64,000 nucleotides of DNA from Brachionus plicatilis (taxonomy: Eukaryota; Rotifera; Eurotatoria; Ploima; Brachionidae). This document shows, in pieces, positions 23,275 to 35,500 of this stretch. The stretch lies in assembly GCA_010279815.1 (NCBI GenBank), contig QEOQ01000206.1:1153628-1217627 (forward strand). Reading direction: 5' to 3'. The position numbers were made by a program, and so were the translations under genes. The stretch's first letter is position 1. Every line of letters begins with the position of its first letter. The notes below the pieces were generated by a model that made no database searches, had not been told where the DNA came from, and worked only from the letters and a program-made list of their open reading frames with translations.

Positions 23275-24051
23275 ATGAAGTTGTTGTTAATAAATATTTT
23301 TCTTCTATTGAATCTTGACTCAAAGATATGCATCGACAGCCCTAGGAAAGTTTTGTGGTTTTTGTTCGACCACCCAATTGATCCACAGTCTGAATTTTAC
23401 TGTCCACAAAAGCACACTGCCACGCATATCGAGGATCTATGCTACTATTTTTATCTATACAAAAAAATGCATCAATCAGCAAAAGAAGCATGTGAAAAAG
23501 TGAGCCACCGACTAGCTGAAATAGACAGTGCCCAGACCTGGCAAACTCTTGTCCAAACCATGAGCAAATTATTCAATAAAAATAAAATTAAGAACCTTCG
23601 TTTTCACATGGGCTTAGTTAATTTGAAGGACAAACATTTGTACTGGGCTAACACCAGTTCTTTAGTGAACGAAGAACTTATGTGCCAAAAGATTCCAGGC
23701 CGATCATTTTACGCCATTGACCATAACTCAAGCTGCATAGAACTAATCCACAATGACCCCCATTACCAATCTTTGAACGGCCTGGACACTTGTCTGAAAT
23801 TGATCGATTGTCATCATGTGCGCTACGCCATTTGTGAATGGCGCGGAGACTCGATTAAGAGCTACAATCTGGAGCTCAGATCCCAATTGATAAATTCTTA
23901 CATATCTATATTGGTGGTCATATGTCTATTCTGTTTCATGTGGATTATTTTGTACAATTATCACGCCAGAAGAGTAAACAGTATTATTTCTAAAGCGTGT
24001 GCTGATTATTTGGAAGAAGAGAAAATATTTAATCTCAGAACCCGGGATTAA
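23275..24051 (+). CDS. C-type-lectin-like type I membrane protein (single exon)
   Basis: Intronless, 258 residues. A signal peptide spans residues 1-20. The C-type lectin-like fold spans about 43-189: C43 then the pair C56/C73 around LCYYFYLYKKMHQSAKEAC, then RLAEIDSAQTW, and later cysteines C137, C154, C173, C179 and C187 ending in RYAICEW, the usual last strand of the domain. A transmembrane helix follows at about 208-228 (ILVVICLFCFMWIILY), then a 30-residue basic cytoplasmic tail. Sequons are at N126 and N151. The EPN/QPD and WND calcium/sugar motifs are not seen, so calcium-dependent sugar binding is unlikely; a protein or atypical ligand is more probable. The domain carries extra residues (NKNKIKN) between conserved parts. 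It stands alone, 3.5 kb from ANKMY1 and 5.5 kb from the myosin. Confidence 0.85.
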   Translation: MKLLLINIFLLLNLDSKICIDSPRKVLWFLFDHPIDPQSEFYCPQKHTATHIEDLCYYFYLYKKMHQSAKEACEKVSHRLAEIDSAQTWQTLVQTMSKLFNKNKIKNLRFHMGLVNLKDKHLYWANTSSLVNEELMCQKIPGRSFYAIDHNSSCIELIHNDPHYQSLNGLDTCLKLIDCHHVRYAICEWRGDSIKSYNLELRSQLINSYISILVVICLFCFMWIILYNYHARRVNSIISKACADYLEEEKIFNLRTRD

Positions 24052-27000
24052 AAAAATTTATCCGAGAAAATTTATTCCCAAGATTTTCTTTTCATTACAC
24101 GTTCAAATAATTTTAATTTCGTGCTTTTTAAAGATATTTATTAATTAACCTTTTTTAGCATTAGTATAAAAAACACGGAAAAAATCGGCAAATTTCGAGC
24201 ATTGAGAATACACGCCCGAGTGGGCTTAAGATCCAATAATTATCGATTAAGGATTATTGTTGAATGCAAATCAAACAAGAGTCGGATGTTTAGGCTACAA
24301 GTTTATAAATTAAATATATAATGATTAATGTGCTGTTGAATCAATAGTTTTTTTTTCATCATTTTACACGGAAAACATGCCCATTAAAAATGAATATTCT
24401 GGTCGTACACAATGCTAAGGAGGCTCTGAAACAATTTCCAAATATTTATTAATCCCGAATATATTTGATTTCGATAGGCATACAAAATTCGGTATCCATA
24501 TCAATATTTAAACTCATAAGCAAACAAAATTTTCTTATTTATTTTTATTAATATTTAATACTTAGATTTGATGGATTTTGAATGTGTTCAAGGGAAAAGT
24601 CTTGCCATCATTTTTCGGCTAAAAGAGTTAGGCTTTGCGAAATTAAATTATAAAAATAAAGTTAAATTGTAGTTATTAATTGAAAAAAAATTAAATTGTC
24701 AACTATTTTCAAAATTGTGTCCCAAATTTTTTCAAAATTAATTCCTTAATCCGAGGATGATAGAAAAAGATATTTTTTCACTAGACTTTGTGAATATTTA
24801 TCACTAGACTTAAGAACTGCCGAATTTAAAGATAAAAAAATATAAATAAGCAAATTTTTAATAGGATTTAAGGTGATTTTAGACAATTAAAAGACTTATA
24901 CAAGTGACCATATAAAAAACTGTAAAATTATAGATTTTTTTATTATTTATCACTTAAAAACCACACTTCTCATTTTAACCTCTTATCAAAATTTTTAATA
25001 TCAAATTTTTGGTAACCCCTTTTAAAAATTTATGAAGCCTAAATGCTTATTTATTAAAAACAGTTTTTATTCCGAGCTACTCTTCAAAATTTTTGTTATG
25101 TTGGATTGAGTTATAAAGCAAAAAAGTGGTTTTTCAAGTGTAAAATCTTTAAAATTAATTTATTTATTGATAATGCAATGCAAAAGAAGAATTTTTGTGT
25201 TTCTTAAAAAAAAAAGTCGAAAAAAATAATATCTCAATTTTTTAAATTAATTTGTTTATCTTTAATTAGGAAAAAATTTGATTGAAACTGGCAAAATTTT
25301 TTATCGTGATTTAATTTTTCGGTAAAAAAGAAAATAAAATGAGACCATTGTTGATTTTTGATGATTAAGAGACCCAAATAAGTTAAAGGGTGTATTTTTA
25401 TTTTGGCCAATTTTTAATTGGATCTTTATTTACGGAAATTTAAAATATCAAAAGGTAATGAGATCATTTTGGTCAATAAAGTCAAAACAATTATTTGCTC
25501 TAGAGTATGTTGGCGTGTACTATTTAAATTTGTTCTTAGCGTATAAAGAAAAATTTATTTCATAACCAATCTTAAATTATTCATTAGACTAAGGCTAGTA
25601 GCTATTTTTTCAAAATTCATAAATCAGATAAGTCAGTGACTGATCTGAACGCACGCAATACCAAGATTATCATCAAGATTAGAACTGAGTTGAAAAATTA
25701 AATTCACGTTACGTAACGTTCAGAAAAGTATAAATTGGTCAACAAACTTGGTACAATCATAAGCAAAATTTTCTATTTAATATTCAAATATGTGAATTGT
25801 TTTTCAAATGCTTACTATTAATAACACAAAATTAAATTTAAATATTTAATTTTATTTTAGGAAATAAAGAGTTTTCGAGTTTCAAAGCTGTCATGTGCCA
25901 TTAAAATTGGTACCAAATTTGCAAAATATCTTCGGACAAAAACTAAATTAAGATTTAAGTTTGACTTTTCGAAAATATCTTGCTCTCATTTCAAGAAATG
26001 CAAATATTATTTTTTTATTTAGGAAACACTACAGAGATCCTAGTTTTGTAGAGTCGATATGCATTTGTGTCAAAATCGCTAAAAGTGGATCGAGTGAAGT
26101 TCAATAAATCAATCAATCCGCTCAGGTTGATTTAATATAATTTAAGTTTTTTATTTTGTTGAAATTTATTCAAAGAGACATTTAATAAAAATCAGTATTC
26201 TAATTGATTTGAATTAGCACACAATTTAATGTTAGAGCATGCAGTTTCTTTAAAGGCTGGCTTGAATTTGATCTAAAGAGTCCATAAAAAAAACTAGACC
26301 ATACGATGTCTACTTGAATTAAAATTTTAATTAAAAAATCAAAAATTTATTAGCCCCGTTAAATATGTGGTAAACTAATGTTAGACATAAAGTATTGTGA
26401 ACTAGAAAAGATTCGTGTTTATTGAGCTTGACATTTTTTTACGTATTTTTAGTAGCTTTATGAAAAATAATTTATTTTGGGCCGAGATATTTTGGCTCTT
26501 CAAAGGGAGACACTCGTTTGTGGTAGTCCACAATTAGCCGAAAATGGTCTAATTTTTTGGGCAAATAGCAAATAGAAAAATAAATTGACCTATACGAAAT
26601 CAATCAATTTAAGGTTACTTTGGAAAATTGTGTCCCATTGATTTTTTCCAATTTTTTTTACTGAAATTTTTTCTAATATTCAATAAATAAATATTACATA
26701 ACTCATTATTATAAGACTTTTTTAAAATTTATTCCCTATCGATTGTACTATCAGAAATATTTCTATTTTAGTAAGAGTTTATTTAGTTTCGAGTCAAATT
26801 TCAAAGTAAACAAATTATATTAAGCAGCTATCAACAATGAATTAGTTTGTTAAATAAATTATAAGTGATTTTATTGAAAAATTAAAAATAAAAAAGACCT
26901 TCATTATTAGTAAGATAAGACTTTTAGCATTTAAAAAAATATTGAAAATTAAATTATAATTTAATTTTGTCACATCAAGCTCAATCTTAAAAGCTAATAA

Positions 27001-29540
27001 TTACATTTTAAGACACGAATTTAAAACTTTTTTAAATATTTAAACTGAATTTTAAATTTAATTTATTTTTAATGTGCAATAAAAAATGTCCAAAAAAAAA
27101 TGAAATGTTTCTTCTTTTTTTTCAATTTTAATTAATCAAATTTAAATTAAAAAATTTAGCTAAGGATTATGTCGAGAATTCAAGGTAAGCAAATTGCTTA
27201 GCCATTTGAATAATTTTTTTATTTTTGTCAAAGTTTAAAAGCAAAAATTTATTTTTAATTTCGAATTCAAGATTAATTGTTTGATTCGGATAAACATTGG
27301 TAACTCGTGGATTATAATTAGTTGAAATATTTATCTATTGATCCCAATGAAGTTTAACATTAGTCATAATCCAAAGTTAGACTTAAAATTCTCTCTAGAA
27401 TATAAAAAATAATTTTCGTTTCACAACTTATGTAATTGTAATTAATTTTGATATATTATTAGTCATTAAATATTTGCAATCGAAAGCGAAAAATTTCGTG
27501 CAAATTAATCGTTAATTCCTTATTTTTAAATTAGCGTAAAAAAGCGAACACTAAGCAAAGTCTTATGAGAAATTTCTAATTTATGGAATTATACGTATTT
27601 AATTAATTAGGGCTATATTCCTTGTTAAGTATAAAAGAAACGCAAGCATATATCATTTTTGGTTACCATAGCCTTAAGTTTTTTTTTTCTTCAATTGTTG
27701 ATTAGTATTCTCATAACTTTTATCACACAAACTTAAATTTAAAAAATATTTATTCAAGTTAGTTGGAATTCTCAAACACTTGGAAATAAATCGACAACAA
27801 TCAATTTATTTTGTAGTTTAAAAGTATTTTGGTTTTAAATATTTTCTTTGTCCGCACCATTGACCAGCAATGTTCTATCGGTAAATAGCCCGAGTTTGTA
27901 AATTTTGAGCAGTTGAAAGGCGTTGCAAGAAATTTTCAAAAGTCTTCTAAATCATGAGACCTAATGACTTCATCAAACCAAATTATAATACCTAATGGGT
28001 AAAGCTTTATTTTTTTTAATACTAAATTTAATAATTTTTATGCTCTAAAATTATAATTATTCAAACACTTGTTCTGAAAATTTAGCTACAAGTAACCCGT
28101 CATTTTAGAAAGATATTTTTTTTATTTTTTAAACTAAGATTTTTATAGTCTAAACAATATTCATCACTTTTAATTTTTTTTAACTAGATCATCGGCCCAG
28201 CATGGTAATGAGGCTCGAAACTATTCAAAAGCGACAATTGTCGCTCGAAAATTTTTCAATTTAGCTTATATGCACCTAAGAGCAGCATTTTTACATAAAT
28301 TTTTTTGCTTGAATCTAAGTTGTAATACTGCTCAGCAATCTTAAGAAATTATTGTCATTTGATGGCTATTGTTCATAGTTCTCATAGATTTTTAGGTCCA
28401 ATAGTCAATATTTCTTTTCAAATTGCATATTTTCTAGTGAGAATTTCACACGACTATACTGACAATATTTAATATGAAAATTCTCATAGATAAATTCAAA
28501 TGGTACCTTTAAAGAAGATTTTTTTAAGCATCAAGATGCCTCAGTTCATAAACCCTAGTTTTTATATCGTAAAATGAAGTATTTTTTAAGTTTTTCCAAT
28601 TCAAGTGGCAAAGTGGCAACAAGTTTTGCACAAATTTTTAAACTAATTAATGAAAATGAATTTTTTTTTGTCAAAAAAAAATTTAAATAAATTTAAGATT
28701 CATAAATTGACGAACCTAAAGAATAAAATAATTTTTTTCAAAATGACAAAATTTTTGTTTAATAGGATTTTTCGTGTTTCTTTATTCTTTGACATAGCTA
28801 TTCAAATAAAAATGAATATTATTCAATTTTTTCAAATAAAATTTTTTGTATAAAATAATAAAATAATCTTTTCGCTGAGATTGTCATTAAGTCTGCTACT
28901 TAAGCGATTGTCATTAATTTTAACTACTAACAACCATTTAAATCAAGATACTCGGCTCAAAATATTTTCAAAATTTAATTCTATTTTCTATGAGCAAGGA
29001 GACAATTTTACCTTGAGTTTAGAAATTTTTTCGACACCAAAGAGTACTCTGTCTTGAAAAAAGTTCGATTCTAAGAATCCAACGTGCGAGCAAGAGGTGG
29101 TACTTGACATGGAAAGATTAGGTCAAGATTTTCATATCTTTTTTTTTTTAAATCAAAAATCAAAAACACGGCAAAAAAGGCCTAAATTAACTTGGAACCC
29201 CCATGATTTGCTTGTTGATCTTAGGGCTTATTCGCAAATAGACAAAGAGAATGTTTTAAAGCCGATTAGTTGAACATGCTGGTCGTGTACCTAAAAGTGC
29301 ACATAAATGTGATTTTTTACAATTTAGTAAAATTAGGGCTTTACCAAATGATTAATGAAAATTTATTTTCTAGCTTTAAAGATTATTAAAGCGACACAAC
29401 AATCGAATTAATTTAATTCTCGATTTAATAGTCAACTAAACATTGATAATGGTTTGTGACTACCTTTAGCCTAAATGACAAATAAAAATTGGTTTTTGTC
29501 TCATTTAGATAGAGTTAAATGTTATATCGAAAAATAGAAA
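24052..29540. other. Intergenic DNA, no gene recognised
   Basis: About 5.5 kb, A/T-rich. A 14-bp palindrome ACGTTACGTAACGT lies near 25707, and GCGACAATTGTCGC lies near 28231. The open frame at 28650-28853 is low-complexity Phe/Lys/Asn and is not supported. No transposon ends recognised. Confidence 0.5.
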
Positions 29541-32500
29541 ATGCATTCGAACAGCAAATTTGTGGATCAAAAAGCAAAAAATTATTTGGCTGCAAGTGGC
29601 GCCTATAGCAATCAAATGACAAAGATTAATATTGTCAATCAAAACGCAAATACAACTAATGCTAATAAAAATAATCATAATAGCAGCAAAAATGAACAAC
29701 ATCTAATTTTGTCAACAAGTCATTATTCTTCAACGCACTCGAATTTTATTCTGAGCAGCAAAAATTCTCTGTTGCATAGGTACATTTCCGTTTATAATTA
29801 CATAATTATTTTATGACTTGACAAATCAATAAATTTAATTTACGGAGGAATCCGATCGTGCTAGTCGAAACAGAATAATTAAATAAAATTAAAAATAATT
29901 TTGCAATAAATTTTTTTCCCTTTTTAAATTATTTAAAAAATTTAAAAAAATCAATATACATTAATCCAGTTTTTTATTTAAATTAAAAATTTAGCTTTTT
30001 TTTTCTTTAAAGGCAACAATCAGACCTAACCAAATACAGAACAAAAAAGTTCCCAAATGACAAGCAGTTGAATTCAGCAGAAATGAGCCAAACGCCTGAG
30101 CAAACCGACTCTATCCGATCCACTGATTCAATCTCCCAGCTTGCCAACATAGACAAGGATAAAGAAACTTTATCCTCTAGTTTTGAAATTTTGGAGAACG
30201 AAGATGATAATTTTTCTCAGGTATGATATTGTTGGAATTTAAATAAAAATTTGGTTTATTTTTTGTTTTCAGGACTTTTCCTTGGAAAAATCGAGCAACG
30301 ACGATTTGGTACATCTAAACAATTTAAATGAGGCGACAGTTTTGGAAAATTTAAAGAAAAGATTTTGTAAAAATCAAATTTATGTAAGCAGAAATTTAAT
30401 TTAATTAATTAATTAGTTAAAGTCTTAAGAAATGTTTATCTAAAAGACCTATATTGGGGATATCCTAATAGCCATGAATCCCCTAAAAGCTATTTCAATT
30501 TATGGCAAAAAAGTATCTAATTATTACAAAAAATGCGAAAAAATAAGAGCAAAACTACCGCCGCATATTTATGCCACTGCCGAGCATTGTTACCGAGAGA
30601 TGATTCGCAGCCAGCAATCGCAGTGCATTTTGATATCTGGAGAAAGTGGTAGTGGAAAAACTGAGACATGTAAATACTTAGTTCAGCATCTTTTAAATCG
30701 CACTAAACCATTTGAATCATGCCTAAATGCCAAAATACAAGAGGTAAGTGCCCTTTGAATTTTTCATTAATTTTTTTAGACTAAATGAAATTTTTTACTT
30801 AAAAATAATTTTTACTTTCAAATAGAAAAGAGCAATTTTTTTACTGAAAAAAAATAATTTTTTCCTAATTATTTCTTAGAATAAAAAAATGTTTAAAAAA
30901 TATTAAAGAAAATTGTTGCATGTTTTGATGATTTTTGGCCTAAAAATTTAATTGCTTTTTTTTATTTATTAATTATATTGAACTTAGCTTAGCTTCCTCA
31001 AATAGCAATGAAAATTAAAAAATTAAAATAAAATAAATAAAAACCAAACTAAATTAAATTGAAAAATTTGGCTACAAAAAAAATTTTTTAAACCATCCGA
31101 AAATGAAATGAATTTTTTTTCAAAACATTGATGAAAACGTTAAGTTCATTAATTTTAGCAAAAATTTGTCTCTAGCGTAATAAATTAAAAAAATATGAGC
31201 TTTTATTTAATTTATATTAAGTGATTTATTTGATAGTAAAAAAAAATATTTTTTTTCCCCATTTGATTCTTGGTTTTTTAAAAATTCTGTAGTTAAAAAA
31301 AAAAAAACTTGGGTCATTTTACTTTTTAGAAATTTTATTTAAGAAATTAAGTTTTTTGGTGCCTTAATTTTTATTTTTAAAATTCATAATGCCCCATTTA
31401 AAATCTAACAAAAAAAAATAGTTTTTTAAAACATAAACTTTTAAAGGTAAATCCCTTGTTGGAAGCCTTCGGGAACGCCAAGACAAGAATAAATGACAAT
31501 TCAAGCAGATTTGGTAAATATTTAGAGATACATTTTGAGCAAGATGGTACAGTAGTTGGTGCAAAATTTAAAGAATATTTACTCGAAAAGTCACGTATTA
31601 TTTACCAGAACGAATACGAGTCGACTTTTCATATTTTTTATCTGCTTTTTGCGGGACTTTCAGCCGAGGAAAAGCTTAGATACGGCTTGCTGCGTTCACC
31701 AAAAAAATTTCGGTTTTTATCTAATACTAATGTGGAAAGTTGTATGTCAAGTGAAAATGAAGAAAATTTCTTAGCTATCAAAAAAAGTCTTAATACTATA
31801 GGATTCATTAAAGAAGTAATTAGTTTTTTAATCAAAAAATGTCTTATTCTAATTTTAATTAAATTGAGGATATTGAAAATTTGATAAAAGTTCTCATCAA
31901 TGTTTTGTTCATTGGAGAGATTCAATTTGCTCAAAAAAAAGGAAATAACAATGACGCGGTCCAAGTAAAAAACAAGGAAATAATAAAAAATAGTAAAATT
32001 TTTATTGCTTAATAATTCAGAGTAAATCATTTTTCTTTTTATTAAGTATGTGATTTGCTTGAAATGGACCCGAGTGAATTAAATGAGGCATTGGTGTCAG
32101 ATGTTCAGATAACACGCGGCGAAGAAATCAAACGGGAAAGAAACATGGTTCAGGCCAGTGATGTCCGAGACGCTCTAGCTAAAGCTTTTTATGGTAGACT
32201 ATTTAGCTGGATTGTGAACCAAATAAATCATCATATTCAGCCAGCTGAGGGAATGTAATGTTTCAAAAATAATATTATCTTTTAATAATTATCTTTTTTT
32301 TTTAAAGTGGTCTAAGTTATTCCATTGGACTTTTGGACATATTTGGTTTTGAGAATTTTGAAAGGAATAGTTTTGAACAAATGTGCATTAATCTGGCTAA
32401 TGAACAGCTGCATCAATTGTTCACTAAATACATTTTTAAACTAGAAATTCAAGAGTGCTTGGATGAACAAATTGAGCTGAGCAATTCAGATCTGGTCAAT

Positions 32501-35500
32501 TATCAAGACAATCAAATTATTTTGGACCTTTTTCTGGAAGTATGCTTTTGAATTTACTTTGTATAAGGATGCTTATTTTTTTTTCAGAAAAGAGCCGGCA
32601 TTTTCCCGCTACTCGATGAAGAAAGTCGTTTTCCCAAGGCCACAGATCAATCTTTGGCAACTAAATTACACCAAACATTAAGCCCAGCTTATCCAGATGT
32701 TTACATAGCACCGAAAAATGTAGGAACTTCTTTCCATATTGTGCACTATGCTGGTCAAGTTTTGTATAGTTGTGAGGGTTTTTTGGAAAAAAATCGTGAC
32801 TTTTTACCCAATAATTTGTTCTATGCAGCCAGAAGTAACATTTAATTAGTAAAAATTTTTTTTTTAAATTAGAAAAACTAAAGATAGCAACAATTCTCTT
32901 GTGCAAGAGCTTTTTCAATGTAAGTTGACACGAAAAGGAACATTAGCTCCTTCAGACCGACAATGCCGCTTGAGAAAATCAGAAACTTCTTTTAAAGACA
33001 CTCGAAGCAATAGCTCAAACCACATGGATAATCATAATGATATTTACATGACTAGGTTTAAATTCAGTGGGGTGAACAGCTCATCATCATCTTCGTCAAA
33101 TGTTTATTTGAATAAAGAAGAGTTGAAAAACTCGGTCGGCTCACATCAAAACAATTATTCCAGTGACAAAGCTCTACCGCTTACAGTCGCTTCTCATTTT
33201 AAAGTAAACACACTTAAACCAATTTTTTTTTATTTTTTTTTTATTTTTTTTTTCAGAATTCACTTCATGAATTAATTGAGAAAATAAATAAATGCAAAGC
33301 CTATTTTATACGCTGCATTAAGCCTAACCCTAATCAAGAAAATGTTTTTTTGAACGAATTTGTCATAAAACAATTGAGATATTGTAGTCTAATGCATGTT
33401 TGTAAAATTAGAAAATGCGGCTATCCGTACCGAATTAAATTCGACGAATTTTTAAAATGGTAAATTTAATTTTAAATTGTTTGAATAAAATGTTATTGAG
33501 CTTTTTGTTTTTAGGTATAAGGCTATTGAAGTTTGTATTTGTAAAAAAAATGATTCTATCACAGACCACAATAACAATCTAGACGAGAACCTACATAAAT
33601 GCTTAAAATGTCTTGAATATGCCAAAATAACAAACTATAAAGTAAATTATATGTAAAATAAATAGTCAGACTTTTGTTCTACTAATTTTTTCAGGTCGGA
33701 AAAACAAAATTGTTTCTCCGGTACTGGCACATTGATATATTCAATTCGTTGGCTAAAAAACTAGAGAAAAATGTAATTACTGCTCAAAAAAGTAAGTTTG
33801 GAAAAATTTATTTTAATTTGAGATTTTTTTTTAAAAATAAATTTGATCTAATTAGTTGTACGTGGATGGCTTGTTAGAACAAATTTTAAACAAATTCAAC
33901 AAAACGAGGCCAAAAAATTTTTTAATCAAATTGAAAATCGTTCTGATAATTTTTGCTACAAATTGGGCAAGCACAAAAACTTGATGATTAATCCGAATCA
34001 ATTGAATAAGTCAAGTGACGAAGAATTTTCCAACGAAAGCACTAAGAGCTTATCGCCTATCAATAGAAAACCCAAAATGTCTCCGACAAAAACTAGCCAG
34101 ACTAGCACTCAAAATAATTGGTAAATAAATTTTGAATTGAATTTATTTCTTAGATTATTTAATAATCATTTATTCAAAATTGCTAAATTGAAAAAAATTT
34201 GATTAAAATTAAGACAGAAAAAAGAAAACAAATATTAGAAAAAAATTATAAAAATTATAAAAAGGCTAAAATTCTTGTATAAATCATCGACTAAAAAATT
34301 TGAAATTTGTTAAAATCCGTCTTAATTATTCATTATTAAATGACTTTTCATTAATAAAAATAAGAAATATTTAGATAACATTCAAATGGAACTTAAATCT
34401 AGACTAATTAATTTGTATAATACTTGATTATTTTAGAATAAATTCTGTTAATAATCAGTGGGTAAAATTCTGGTCATAAACATTATTCATCGACTTTTAA
34501 ATTGGCAAATCCCTTAATTAAAATTTGAATTTTATAAGATACAGTTTTAAGAGTCAAAAACAAACGTAGGAAAAAACTATGCAAATTCTGATTTTGAATT
34601 TCAATAATTTTTTTAAATTATGCATCATTATTTTTAAAAATTGGTGCTTGTTAGATTAAAATATTTAAAAATTTTTAAATATGAAACATTAAACATCAAA
34701 AACCTCAAAATGTGCGTTTCTTTTTTAAAGTTAAAATAAAATTTAATTTAAATATAATTTCGTGTATTATAATGATTTTTATGTTTCGGACTGAAGTGCG
34801 ATGCTTCAAAATGTAATATTTTTCAGAAGTTATTTATAAGTTTTTCAAATTCTGCAAAAAGGTTTTAAATATTAAAATTAAATTATAAAAAATACAAAAT
34901 AGGCTTTAGTTTATCTTAACTAAATCATCGGCTAAAAAATTTGAAATTAGTTTAAATTAGTCTTGATTTTTCATATAATTACATTTCGTTAATAATAATA
35001 ACAATTTTAATTTTAGATTTTTTAAAAATTAATTATAATAGTTTTTTTCAATTCTTTTTTTTCAGTGTCTATGTCTTTTCCGGTTGTTCTCATTGAAAAG
35101 AGCCGTTGAACATTAAATGAAAAATTTTTGGCATTGTAGATTTTAGAACAAAAAATTCTTCGAGGCTATATTTGGGTTTGTTAATTGAATTATTTGACCG
35201 AATCTATTTGTCATTTTTTAACCAGGTTCTGCAAATATTCTGCAATGAAAATTTCATAGTCAATAATTTAAAAGGGCGTGAAAACTTTATATAACTCTAA
35301 TTTCTGATTTTATTACTAATTTTAATTTAAAAAATAGCATGTTTAAAGTTCTTTTTCTATTTAATATTATTAATTAAAATCAAAATTTAAAATATAGTTC
35401 AAATCTCATTATTAAAAATAAATTTAAAAAAATTAAAAAGGCTAGGGTTATTTCCTATATGGTTTTGACTTTTGATCAAAATAAATTTTTTAAAAAAAAT

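Noticed and set aside
28650..28853. Phe/Lys/Asn-rich open frame
   Set aside because: Composition is that of random A/T-rich DNA; no domain or splice context.
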